Assembly (NCBI GenBank): GCA_026396575.1
Contig: JAPLWM010000015.1
Location: 1 to 52,330 of the forward strand
Direction: 5' to 3'
From: Candidatus Komeilibacteria bacterium
GTDB lineage: Bacteria; Patescibacteriota; Patescibacteriia; UBA1558; UBA10009
Length of the DNA stretch: 52,330 bases
Numbering within the stretch: position 1 is the stretch's first letter; each line of letters starts with the position of its first letter. The translations under genes and the position numbers were made by a program. Shown here piece after piece: positions 33,984-42,896 of this stretch. The notes beneath the pieces are model-generated. The model saw nothing but the letters and a program-made list of their open reading frames with translations, did no database searches and had not been told where the DNA came from.

Positions 33984-36260
33984 TTACCTAACCAATTTTT
34001 TATTGCTTTTAAACGCTCGTCTGGCTTTTTTAACCGGAGCAGCAGCCAATGCCTCTTGGCATTGTTCCAAGGTTAAATCTTCCGGTTTGGTATTTTTGGG
34101 CAGTTTGCCGTTTCTGGCGCCATCGGTAATATACGGGCCGTAGCGTCCGTCCAAAACCTTAATCTCGCTGCCTGGGAAAACTTTTAAAGTTTGCTTGGCT
34201 TTTCGTTCGCGCCCGGCGGCAATAACTTCCAAAACATGATCCAAAGTTACAGTATAGGGATCTTCGTTCCTGATGGAAAAATTATTGGAGCCGATTTTTA
34301 CATAGGGGCCGAAACGGCCACGGTTAACAATAACCGTTTCGCCTGTAGCGTCAGCGCCCAAAGTGCGGGGCAAAGTAAAAAGTTGTAAAGCGTCGGCCAA
34401 GGTAACGCTGTCCATGCTTTGGCCCTTTTTTAAGGAAGCAAAAATCGGCTTAATATCGCCTTCGCCGGATCCTTTTTGCACAAACGGCCCAAAGCGGCCG
34501 ATCCGCACAAAAATCGGCTTGCCCGATTCCGGGTCCGTTCCCAATTCGCGGGTGGCAGTGGAAGTTTCCTTAACCACCGATTCCTGCTTTTGTAAAACCA
34601 ATTCATGGAATGGCACGTAAAACTCTTTTAACATCTTGGCCCAATCTTCCTGGCCTTCGGCAATGCGGTCAAAGTCGTCTTCAATTTTGGCGGTAAATTG
34701 ATAATCGACTATTTTAGGGAAATGCTCCACCAGCAAATCATTAACGATAAAGCCGATTTCGGTGGGCTTAAGACGTTTTTCTTCGCTGGTCACGTAATTG
34801 CGGCTTTGAATGGTGGCAATGGTGGGCGCGTAAGTGGAAGGCCGGCCGATGCCGTATTCTTCCAAGGCCTTAATCAAGGAAGCTTCGGAATATCTGGCCG
34901 GCGGTTCGGTAAAATGCTGCAAGGGTTCGATTTTTTCCGTTTTAACGGCTTCGCCTTCTTTTAAAGCCGGCAGAATTTCTTTTTCATTTTCGTGAGGCAA
35001 AACTTTTAAGAAACCTTCAAAAACCACTACCGAACCGGTGGCTCGGAATAAATGGCCATTGGCATCGGTTAAATCAATGCCGGTATTGGCAATTTTGGCC
35101 GGCGGCATCTGCGAGGCCAAAGAGCGGCGCCAAATTAAATCATAAAGCTTGAATTGCCGGCTGTCCAAATACGGCTTAACCGTTTCCGGCATTAAAAAAG
35201 GATCTGTCGGCCTGATGGCTTCGTGCGCTTCCTGCGCCAGCTTGGATTTGGCCTGGTATTTTTTGGGGCCGAGCGCGTATTCGGCGCCGAATTTTTCTTT
35301 AATGAATTTTTGCGCTTCGGTTAAAAACTGATCGGCCAAATTAAGCGAATCGGTTCTCATGTAAGTAATTAAACCAACCGAACCCATTTCCCCTATTTCC
35401 AAACCTTCATACAATTGCTGGGCGATTAACATGGTTTGCTTGGCCGAAAAGCCCAGCATGCGGTTGGCCCGCTGCTGCAGCGTGGAAGTGGTAAACGGCG
35501 TGGGCGGATTTTTAAAAATTTCCTTTTCTTCAACATGTAAAACAGTAAACTGGGCGGAAGCGATTTTTTTAACGATTTCGCTCGCCTGCTGCTCATTGGT
35601 AATATCAAACTTCTCCAATTTTTTGCCGTCAATGCTTTGCAAAATTGCGGTAAACTTCTGACTATTTTTAGAAAAGATCGCTTCAATGGTCCAATATTCT
35701 TCCTGCTTGAAGGCCTTAATTTCCCGCTCGCGCTCCACAATTAAGCGCACGGCCACCGATTGCACCCTACCGGCCGATAAGCCCTTGGCCACCTTCTTCC
35801 ATAATAACGGCGAAAGCTCGTAGCCAACCAAACGGTCCAAAATGCGCCTGGCCTGCTGGGCTTTAACCAAATCTTCATTAATAGTCCGCGGGTTTTTTAA
35901 AGCCGCTTCAATGGCCGTTTTGGTAATTTCGTGGAAAGCGATCCTATGGGAATTTTTAGGATGATTGAATAACCAATCCAAATGCCAGGCAATAGCTTCG
36001 CCTTCACGGTCTTCGTCGGTAGCATAGTAAACGGTTTTGGCTTTAAGCGCCTGCTTTTTAAGTTCGGTTACGTTTTTGCGGGCCCTGACCGGAATAATAT
36101 ACTGGGGCTCAAAATTATGCTCCAAATCCACGCCCATTTTGCTTTTAGGCAAATCCCTAACGTGGCCGAAAGACGATTCCACTCTAAAATCGTCTCCTAA
36201 AAAACGAGCGATGGTTTTAGCTTTAGTGGGCGATTCCACGATAATTAAATTGGCTGGCAT
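33984..36260 (-). CDS. topA: DNA topoisomerase I
   Basis: Type IA enzyme relaxing negative supercoils. TOPRIM at the N-terminus (IVESPTKAKTIARFLG, DEDREGEAIAWHL); GLITYMRTDSLN holds the active-site Tyr. The C-terminus (about 570-745) has repeats of RFGPFVQ / RFGPYVK / RYGPYITDG, i.e. the C-terminal repeat type, with no four-Cys zinc ribbons visible. Ends with a basic tail. 758 residues. Confidence 0.96.
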   Translation of the reverse strand: MPANLIIVESPTKAKTIARFLGDDFRVESSFGHVRDLPKSKMGVDLEHNFEPQYIIPVRARKNVTELKKQALKAKTVYYATDEDREGEAIAWHLDWLFNHPKNSHRIAFHEITKTAIEAALKNPRTINEDLVKAQQARRILDRLVGYELSPLLWKKVAKGLSAGRVQSVAVRLIVEREREIKAFKQEEYWTIEAIFSKNSQKFTAILQSIDGKKLEKFDITNEQQASEIVKKIASAQFTVLHVEEKEIFKNPPTPFTTSTLQQRANRMLGFSAKQTMLIAQQLYEGLEIGEMGSVGLITYMRTDSLNLADQFLTEAQKFIKEKFGAEYALGPKKYQAKSKLAQEAHEAIRPTDPFLMPETVKPYLDSRQFKLYDLIWRRSLASQMPPAKIANTGIDLTDANGHLFRATGSVVVFEGFLKVLPHENEKEILPALKEGEAVKTEKIEPLQHFTEPPARYSEASLIKALEEYGIGRPSTYAPTIATIQSRNYVTSEEKRLKPTEIGFIVNDLLVEHFPKIVDYQFTAKIEDDFDRIAEGQEDWAKMLKEFYVPFHELVLQKQESVVKETSTATRELGTDPESGKPIFVRIGRFGPFVQKGSGEGDIKPIFASLKKGQSMDSVTLADALQLFTLPRTLGADATGETVIVNRGRFGPYVKIGSNNFSIRNEDPYTVTLDHVLEVIAAGRERKAKQTLKVFPGSEIKVLDGRYGPYITDGARNGKLPKNTKPEDLTLEQCQEALAAAPVKKARRAFKSNKKLVR

Positions 36261-36299
36261 AATTTATTGTTTATAACAAACTAAGATAACATAACTCAT

Positions 36300-36326
36300 A
36301 TTGGCAAAAATTGCAAATTGGCAAAA
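36300..36326. repeat. Direct repeat in the topA / MgtE-like intergenic region
   Basis: ATTGGCAAAA occurs at 36300-36309 and 36317-36326, between two divergent promoters. It could be an operator for either gene, but there is no further support. Confidence 0.35.
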
Positions 36327-36349
36327 GGGAAAAATTAAACGGTTTAACC

Positions 36350-36378
36350 TTGAAATCGGCTTAAAATTATACTATAAT
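36350..36378 (+). promoter_or_regulatory. Promoter of the MgtE-like / NRAMP pair
   Basis: TTGAAA (36350-36355), exactly 17 bp, TATAAT (36373-36378). Start expected near 36385, giving a leader of about 31 bases. Confidence 0.85.
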
Positions 36379-36415
36379 AAGAGCGTCTTTATAACTCTCT
36401 AACATTAACTTAAGT

Positions 36416-37633
36416 ATGATTTTTTTCAGCAACCTGATCGGCAAAAAAATCAGGGACAACCGCGACCTGGCCGTAGCCACCGTGGCCGATATTTTAATTA
36501 AAACGGAAGCGGAGAAAAAATTTCCGGTAGTACTGGGTTTGCGCCTTAAAACCGGTAAGGGAGAAAAAAAATTCGTGCCGGCGGAAAAAATTACGGGCTG
36601 GGAAGAAAAACAGCTCAAGTTAAACGCCACTCTGGCCGAAGCCGTTACCAACGAACCGGCGGCGGAAAACATTATACCGCTCTATGGCAGCGTGGTGGAC
36701 AAACAAATCGTGGACCTGGCCGGCATGCGGGTGGTTAGGGTGAATGATTTGGAATTCGGCTTGCTGCAAAACGAGATGTGCCTGATTGCCATTGATATCA
36801 GCACCCGGGGCATGTTAAGAAGGTTGGGTTTAAAATTAAAATTATTCGACCAGCTTTTTAAAAGCCACTTATTGGAATGGCAGGATATGAAACTGATCGA
36901 TAACAAGCTTCACCTGCCTACCGGCGTGGAAGAGCTGGTTAAACTGCATCCGGCGGATATTGCCAATATTATTGAAAAGATGAACGTTTACCAGGGCAGC
37001 ACTCTGCTCCAATATTTGGATCCGCAAACCGCTGCTCAAGTTTTGGAAGAAATCCAGCCGCAGATCCAAAAATTGCTGATTAAAAATCTGGGTTCAACCA
37101 GGGCTGCCCAGGTAATGGGTAAAATGTCGGTGGATGAGCTGGTGGATTTAATCCAATTATTGCCTGGACGGGAAGCCCAGGAAATCATCAATCAATTGCC
37201 CACCGACAGCAAAACCCAGAAAGTCAAAAAAATCCTGGAATACGACGAGGATACGGCCGGCGGCTTAATGACCACCGAATATTTCAGCGCCCTGCCGGAA
37301 ACCACGGTGGCTAAGGTTTTAGAAGAAATAAAAAAAATTTCCAATCAGCATCAATCCCTTCATTTTATTTATATCACTAACTCGAACGGCCAATTTTTAG
37401 GCGTCGCTTCCTTAAGAACCTTGATTTTAGCCAAAGGCACTCAAACCATGAAAGAGATTATGAAAAAACGGCATAAGATGCCCACCATCACCGTTAACCA
37501 AGAGTTGATGTCGGTGGCGGCGCTAATGACCAAATACAACCTGCTGTCGGTGGCGGTTTTGGATAAAGACCACACCTTACTGGGCATAGTTACGGCCGAT
37601 GATATTATGCAGCGTTTGGTGCCTAATGCTTAA
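36416..37633 (+). CDS. MgtE-type cytosolic regulator (PRC-like, MgtE_N, CBS pair) without the channel domain
   Basis: 405 residues. Two PRC-barrel-like segments (about 1-60 and 80-140) precede an MgtE N-domain (about 165-270: ELVKLHPADIANIIEKM, then LLPGREAQEIINQLP) and two CBS motifs (YDEDTAGGLMTTEY, then SVAVLDKDHTLLGIVTADD). In MgtE these cytosolic domains sense Mg2+ and gate the channel; here the membrane domain is missing and the next gene, 8 bp on, encodes an NRAMP-like transporter. I infer that this protein regulates that transporter. Confidence 0.85.
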   Translation: MIFFSNLIGKKIRDNRDLAVATVADILIKTEAEKKFPVVLGLRLKTGKGEKKFVPAEKITGWEEKQLKLNATLAEAVTNEPAAENIIPLYGSVVDKQIVDLAGMRVVRVNDLEFGLLQNEMCLIAIDISTRGMLRRLGLKLKLFDQLFKSHLLEWQDMKLIDNKLHLPTGVEELVKLHPADIANIIEKMNVYQGSTLLQYLDPQTAAQVLEEIQPQIQKLLIKNLGSTRAAQVMGKMSVDELVDLIQLLPGREAQEIINQLPTDSKTQKVKKILEYDEDTAGGLMTTEYFSALPETTVAKVLEEIKKISNQHQSLHFIYITNSNGQFLGVASLRTLILAKGTQTMKEIMKKRHKMPTITVNQELMSVAALMTKYNLLSVAVLDKDHTLLGIVTADDIMQRLVPNA

Positions 37634-37641
37634 TTCCCTTT

Positions 37642-38901
37642 ATGTTTTCAGCTTTAAAGGAAAAACTTAAAAAACCCCTGCCCAAAATTTTATTCTTTTT
37701 AAGCATTATCGGGCCGGGGATTATTGCCGCCAACGCCGATAACGATGCCGGCGGCATCAGCACTTATTCGGTGGTGGGCGCCCACTTCGGCTTAAAAATG
37801 CTTTGGGTGCTTTTTTTAATCACCTTTTCTTTGGCCATTACCCAGGAGATGGGCGTGAGGATCGGCCTGGTAACCCGTCAGGGCTTGGGCGGCGTAATCA
37901 GGGAAAATTTTCCTTTCGGCTGGACCGCTTTTGCCATGGTGGCCATGCTGGCGGCCAATTTGGGCACGGTCACGGCCGAATTTGCCGGCATTGCCGCTTC
38001 CATGGAAATCTTCGGCTTAAACAAATACCTGGTGGTGCCCCTGGCCGCCTTGCTGATTTGGCTGGTGCTGCTGAAAGGCTCGTTTAAAACCACCCAGAAA
38101 ATTTTCCTGTTTTTTTCCGCTTTTTACATTGTTTACATTATCAACGGCTTTATCGTCAGGCCGGATTTTCACGCCGCTTTTACCAGCTTGATTACCCCGA
38201 CCTTGGAATGGAGCGCGCCGTTTTTATTGACCATGATCGCCCTGATCGGCACCACTATTACCCCTTGGGGCCAGTTTTTCATCCAATCCTACGTGGTGGA
38301 TAAGGGTTTGGAAGTCAAGCATTATAAAATTGAAAAAATGGAAGTTTTTTTCGGCGCCTTTATTACCGACATCGTCAGTTTCTTTATTATTATCAGCACG
38401 GCCGCCACTTTGTACAAATACGGCATCAACATCAACGACGCCAAAGACGCAGCCCTGGCTTTAAAGCCCTTGGCCGGCCAATTTGCCCAAACGCTCTTTG
38501 CTTTCGGCCTGTTCAGCGCTTCGGTTTTGGGCGCTTTTATTTTGCCGGTCGCCACCGCCTATGCCCTCTGCGAGGCCTTTGGCTGGGAATACGGCTTTAA
38601 CACCACCGCCAAAAGCGCCCCGGCTTTTTACAATGCCATTTTGATTTCCATCACGCTGCCGGCGGCTCTGGTTTTAATTCCTAAAATTCCCTTAATTAAG
38701 GTAATGCTGCTTTCCCAGTCGATTAACGGCATTTTACTGCCGATTATTCTGATTTTCGTGATGCTGATAATCAATAATAAAAAAATAATGGGCGAACACG
38801 TTAATAAGCCGATCGGCAACATTATTTCCTGGCTGACCATTATCGGCATTATCGCGGCGACCATTATTTTGGTTCTATCCACCCTTTTTAATTGGGGTTA
38901 A
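37642..38901 (+). CDS. NRAMP-family transporter with non-canonical ion-site motifs
   Basis: 419 residues with about 11 hydrophobic helices in the LeuT-like order of NRAMP. In helix 1 the canonical DPGN is replaced by NADNDAGGIS, and in helix 6 the MPHN-type stretch reads TTITPWGQFF with no methionine. The Met is what favours Mn/Fe over Mg and Ca in classical NRAMP; its loss is seen in the NRAMP-related magnesium transporters. Together with the MgtE-like regulator upstream this suggests Mg2+ uptake. Substrate assignment is inference. Confidence 0.88.
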   Translation: MFSALKEKLKKPLPKILFFLSIIGPGIIAANADNDAGGISTYSVVGAHFGLKMLWVLFLITFSLAITQEMGVRIGLVTRQGLGGVIRENFPFGWTAFAMVAMLAANLGTVTAEFAGIAASMEIFGLNKYLVVPLAALLIWLVLLKGSFKTTQKIFLFFSAFYIVYIINGFIVRPDFHAAFTSLITPTLEWSAPFLLTMIALIGTTITPWGQFFIQSYVVDKGLEVKHYKIEKMEVFFGAFITDIVSFFIIISTAATLYKYGININDAKDAALALKPLAGQFAQTLFAFGLFSASVLGAFILPVATAYALCEAFGWEYGFNTTAKSAPAFYNAILISITLPAALVLIPKIPLIKVMLLSQSINGILLPIILIFVMLIINNKKIMGEHVNKPIGNIISWLTIIGIIAATIILVLSTLFNWG

Positions 38902-38903
38902 AT

Positions 38904-39434
38904 TTATTCCAAACAGCAATCAATCACTTTTCTTACCAAGTCCCCTAATTTTCCCTTAAAACCTTTTTTTTCAGTATCGTGGATGTTTAAGGCATTATCA
39001 TCGATTTTCTTAATCTGGCTGGTATCGATCAGCTTCATATTAACTCCCCAAAACAAAGAATAAAGCTCAAAGGCCTTGTTGAATAAATCCTCGGCTTCGG
39101 TTTTTTTGCCCATGCCCAAGCTTTTGGTGCCCACTTCCATTAAGCGCATGGTAGCGGCCAGCAGGTGCTTGGAAATGCACCAAACTTCGCCTTCGTATTC
39201 CTTAATGATTTTTTTCAGCAATTCCTTGCGCATACTGCGCACTTCGTTGAGCAAGTCGTAATACTGGCTTTTGCCGGTTTTGGCGCCGGTAAAGAAAAAG
39301 TGTTCTTCAATGCTGATTAAATTCATAATGGCAATGGATAAATCCTGATCCGAAGACAAATCCATTTTATCCTGCTTTTTCATCTGGTCGGCTCTGGCGA
39401 TCAATTCTTCAATATTTTTTATGGGCATTTCCAT
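38904..39434 (-). CDS. Conserved helical protein of unknown function
   Basis: 176 residues, nearly all helical, soluble. MEMPIKNIEELIARADQ start; the middle has LISIEEHFFFTGAKTGK and LLNEVRSMRKELLKKII. No recognised motif. It is 4 bp downstream of the CPICT membrane-protein gene, with which it is probably co-expressed, and convergent with the NRAMP gene. Confidence 0.7.
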   Translation of the reverse strand: MEMPIKNIEELIARADQMKKQDKMDLSSDQDLSIAIMNLISIEEHFFFTGAKTGKSQYYDLLNEVRSMRKELLKKIIKEYEGEVWCISKHLLAATMRLMEVGTKSLGMGKKTEAEDLFNKAFELYSLFWGVNMKLIDTSQIKKIDDNALNIHDTEKKGFKGKLGDLVRKVIDCCLE

Positions 39435-39438
39435 ATAT

Positions 39439-39948
39439 TTATTTGGTTAAGAAATAAAAAATAAAACTTAAAACAACCAAGGGAGTGATGGGCATAACCA
39501 CTTTTTGGAAATGGAAATGGGCGTGGCCCCCGTTTTTCTTTTTTAAATATTCATACCAGCTGACGCCGGCAAAAAAACCGACGCTGCCAAAAATAATGCC
39601 CAAGAACAGTTTATCCACGCCCCAAAAAACATTAAAGGGATTGGCGCCGATCATTTTAATGAAATACAGCGGCACCACGATTAAGCCGTAATAAACAATG
39701 ACGGTTAAAATCTTTCTGAATAAAAAGCGGATGTTTTTCTTGTTCAGCCAGTTAATGGTCCAGATGATTAAGGAAACGGTTAAGCCGCCCACCCACAAGC
39801 CGGTCACGGTATCGTCGATGCCCAAAAGATGGGAAAGCTCAATGCCGCCCACCACGGCAATGGTGCAAATGGGGCAAACGGCCAAAGCGGTTTTGGCAAC
39901 CAGCAGGCCGGCCAAAACAATTACGGCAATAAAAACAATATTTAACAT
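39439..39948 (-). CDS. Five-helix membrane protein with CPIC motif
   Basis: 169 residues. The first helix (MLNIVFIAVIVLAGLLVAK) leads to ALAVCPICTIAVVGGIELSHLLG, a Cys pair near the outer face, and four further hydrophobic helices; a His-rich loop GGHAHFHFQ precedes the last. The CPIC pair could hold a metal or disulphide. Function not known to me. Confidence 0.75.
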   Translation of the reverse strand: MLNIVFIAVIVLAGLLVAKTALAVCPICTIAVVGGIELSHLLGIDDTVTGLWVGGLTVSLIIWTINWLNKKNIRFLFRKILTVIVYYGLIVVPLYFIKMIGANPFNVFWGVDKLFLGIIFGSVGFFAGVSWYEYLKKKNGGHAHFHFQKVVMPITPLVVLSFIFYFLTK

Positions 39949-40012
39949 ATCTTAAATATTTAATAATAAATTTAGGTTATTTTACCATTTTACCCCAAAA
40001 TTGCAAACCTAA

Positions 40013-40411
40013 TTATTCCGTTGTTTGGCCGGCAAATTTTTCGTCATCACCCAGAGTTTGTTCTTTAGTGGCATGAATAGTGCCGTCGGCATGATGGGGC
40101 GGGCAGTAAAGCGTATAAAGCTTTAAGGCCTTGCCGGAAGAAGTATTGATAATATTATGTTTAGCCCCGGCCGGCACGATTATTACATCCCCGTCTTCAA
40201 GCTTATATTCATTGCCGTCAATAATCGCTTTGCCCTGGCCGGTTTCAAAGCGGAAAAATTGGTCGCTTTCTTCATGAATTTCTTCGCCGATTTCTTCATT
40301 TGGTTTTAAACTCATAGCCACTAATTGGGAATGTTTGGCCGTATACAGCACCTGCCTGAAATTTTCATTGTCCAAAGTGATTTGTTCGATATTGCCGTGA
40401 TAACCTTTCAT
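40013..40411 (-). CDS. Cupin-domain protein
   Basis: 132 residues; EIGEEIHEESDQFFRFETGQG (metal-site His and acidic residues), then GDVIIVPAGAKHNIINT is the second cupin motif. Mannose-6-phosphate-isomerase-like single cupins of this size are common and of varied function. A HHADGTIHATKEQ tail follows. Confidence 0.88.
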   Translation of the reverse strand: MKGYHGNIEQITLDNENFRQVLYTAKHSQLVAMSLKPNEEIGEEIHEESDQFFRFETGQGKAIIDGNEYKLEDGDVIIVPAGAKHNIINTSSGKALKLYTLYCPPHHADGTIHATKEQTLGDDEKFAGQTTE

Positions 40412-40438
40412 ATATTTTGTTTATTAATGATTAAAAAT

Positions 40439-41464
40439 TTATTTTTGATTATTTGAACTTACTTCATTGTAAACCAAGCTGGAAATATCCTTAATAACGG
40501 TAGTGAGCTGATCAATAGATTGGCCCTTGGTCATAATGCATAATAAATAGTTGCCGCCGGTACGGTAAACAATGCCGCAATTATGCAGTTCCGGCTCAAC
40601 TCTTTGGCCATCGGCTCCGGCCACGTATTCGCCGAATTTTTGGGCCACCATGGTACCGGCCGGCACCCCGGCCACAATGCCGTCATGGTAAACCGCCTGG
40701 CTTAAAATGCTCAAAGCCTCGTTGGAATACTGATGGCTTAAATAAGTGGCATTGTATAAAATCCTTAAAATCAAGGAATAAGACCTGACGGTAAAATTAA
40801 GATTGCCAAGCTCCTGATCGCGCTGGCTTAAGCCGATATCCGTAAAAATGTCGCTGACCACGCCCAAGCCCGCTTGATCCAAATTATCCAACAATAAATC
40901 CTTGGCGCCGTTATCGGAATTGATAATCATCGCCCCGATCAGTTCAGCCACGCTGTACTTTTAGCCGACGGTTAAGGCGGAAGGCACGGCAAATTCTATT
41001 TCGCTGTTTTGCTGGCTCACGCTCTGCTGATAAACCAACTGGCGGGTTAATAAAGTAGGATCGCTTTCCGCCTGCTTAAAATAAACCATCATGATTACCA
41101 GTTTTAACAAGCTGGCCGGATGATATAAAACGTCGGTATTAAGGCCGACCTGATCGGAATTCTTTAAATCATAAAAGAAAACGGAAACTTGTTGGGCATT
41201 CTGGCTTAAATACTGCCGCTTGATATAATTATTGATCGTCTCCGACAAGGCCTGGTTTTTATTGAATTGCTTGATTTCCCATAAATTGCAGCTTAACAAC
41301 GGCTCAATAAACGGATAGGCGGGGTCATTATCCCTGACGGACTTGGTACTTTGGGCCGCGGCTTTAAACTTACCGGTTTCCAACCAGCGGCCAATAAAAA
41401 AACCCAGCGCCAAACCGAAAACAAAAATTAAAACCAAGCCGAGGTAAACTTTATAACGTTTCAT
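40439..41464 (-). pseudogene. Serine hydrolase (class A beta-lactamase-like) interrupted by one in-frame TAA
   Basis: Two parts lie in the same reading frame: 41464-40961 (N-terminal membrane anchor, then HPASLLKLVIM carrying SxxK) and the continuation from 40960, reading KYSVAELIGAMIINSDNGAKDLL (with an S-D-N motif) and YRTGGNYLLCI (in the place of KTG). Only TAA at 40961-40963 separates them; CAA (Gln) would restore a full protein of about 341 residues. A GTG at 40949-40951 could restart the second half without the anchor and nucleophile. A good -10 box (TATAAT on minus, 41507-41512) remains upstream. A sequencing error or recent nonsense mutation is likelier than recoding. Confidence 0.85.
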
Positions 41465-41528
41465 TTTTTAATTAATTTTTAAAAATCTGCTTTACTTCTT
41501 ATAAACATTATACCGCAAATTAAAACTT

Positions 41529-42893
41529 TCAATTAGGGTTTAAATCCGCGATATCCTGTTCGTATTTGGCAGCAGTGGCTAAAACATTATCGGCGTAAAA
41601 GCGGTATTTGGCATTGGTGGAGCCGGAAAAATATTTCATGGCCGCGGCCCACTCCCCGCTTTTAACACCGGCGCCATCGGCTTTTAATTTAATGGCCGAG
41701 GCTAAAAAAGCGTCCCGGATATCCCATGGATTGGCGGCAGCGCCGGTTAAAGCTGTAACTTTGGCGCGATAACCCATCCAGGTTGAAGGAATAAACTGGG
41801 CCGGACCCATAGCGCCGCCCCAGCCCAGCTGTTTGCCGTTTTTATCTTTCATCGGGCAGGAAACCGGCGTAATATCCGGATTCAGGCCCAGCTGGGCGGT
41901 AATGGTTTTAAACGGCTCCTGGTCGCGTTCCGGCTTCATAATAACTTTCCAGGACTTTTCCGGCGGGTCGCCCGGCCGGTTGCAGGTGCCCACGTTTCTG
42001 CCCAAATTTGATTCCTGAGTTAAAATGGCCAATAAAAATGCCACCCGCACCCCGGTTTGCCCGTTGGCCCAAATAGCGATTTGCACCGCTTCGCCAAAAG
42101 TGACGGCGCGGGAAACGCCCAATAAATCGTAAAGGCGGTTTTTAATTTCCTGGGCTTTTTTTTGCCGATCCGCCAGAATGGTCTGATATTCGCTTTCCTT
42201 GGTTTTGGTATCGGCCAATAAGATTTTGTGCTCGCTTAAGTTTTGGGAAAGTTCCTGGTTCTGCAAATCGGCAATGGCCACCAAATTCTGCTGGTCGGAT
42301 TTTTGGCCTTCCAGCTGAACTTGATCCTCGGCCAAGGCGGCGTTGGCCAGCTTTATTTTATCAACCAGGTCGCTTAAATTGGCGGTAATGCTTTTGTAAG
42401 CGGCCAGCTCGTTAAAAAAATCGCCCAAACCCTTGTGGGCCGCAAAAATCGCCAGTAAGGAATAATGGTCTTTTTTATAGATCGAACGAATTAAACCGCT
42501 GATTTGGGATTTTAAATCGTCAATTTGTCGTTGCCTGGCCAGAATATCGTTTTCCACCGCTGTCAGCTGATTTTCGGTATTTTTAATAGCCAGATTGGTC
42601 TGCTTGATTTGCAATAAAATCTTGGACTGCTGGATTTTTAACTGGCTGATTTTTTTATTCAGCGTGTTTTTTTCCGACTGGACCGAAGTTAGCTGCTGTT
42701 CATACTGATTGATTTCCTGCTGAATGGCGTCCAACTGATGCTGCAAATCCAAAGTTTCTTGAGTGGAAGAAGCAACGGCAGCCTGCCCCACAACAGCTGC
42801 AGCGGGCAAAATTAGAGGCAATAATAAAAATAGAGTTAAAACCGCCAGTTTTAGTTTGTCCTTTCTTTTAAACATAATAAGCTGGCCGGACAA
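41529..42893 (-). CDS. Coiled-coil peptidoglycan hydrolase with MltB-like lytic transglycosylase domain
   Basis: 454 residues. A signal peptide (hydrophobic stretch about 15-35) precedes a long coiled coil (about 44-250, many Gln/Leu heptads as in PcsB/EnvC-type proteins) and a C-terminal transglycosylase with LTQESNLGRN carrying the catalytic Glu294 and GGAMGPAQFIPSTWMGY. Such proteins act at division sites. The start may instead be the ATG at 42875 (MFKRKDKLK), which gives a more normal signal peptide. Confidence 0.88.
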   Translation of the reverse strand: MSGQLIMFKRKDKLKLAVLTLFLLLPLILPAAAVVGQAAVASSTQETLDLQHQLDAIQQEINQYEQQLTSVQSEKNTLNKKISQLKIQQSKILLQIKQTNLAIKNTENQLTAVENDILARQRQIDDLKSQISGLIRSIYKKDHYSLLAIFAAHKGLGDFFNELAAYKSITANLSDLVDKIKLANAALAEDQVQLEGQKSDQQNLVAIADLQNQELSQNLSEHKILLADTKTKESEYQTILADRQKKAQEIKNRLYDLLGVSRAVTFGEAVQIAIWANGQTGVRVAFLLAILTQESNLGRNVGTCNRPGDPPEKSWKVIMKPERDQEPFKTITAQLGLNPDITPVSCPMKDKNGKQLGWGGAMGPAQFIPSTWMGYRAKVTALTGAAANPWDIRDAFLASAIKLKADGAGVKSGEWAAAMKYFSGSTNAKYRFYADNVLATAAKYEQDIADLNPN

Positions 42894-42896
42894 ATA

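Noticed and set aside
36300..36326. ATTGGCAAAA direct repeat as a definite operator
   Set aside because: Two short AT-rich copies could be chance; no matching protein or third site was found.
40961..40963. In-frame TAA as evidence for an alternative genetic code
   Set aside because: TAA terminates many other genes here, and TGA also ends genes (NYN at 10007); a single nonsense change is simpler.
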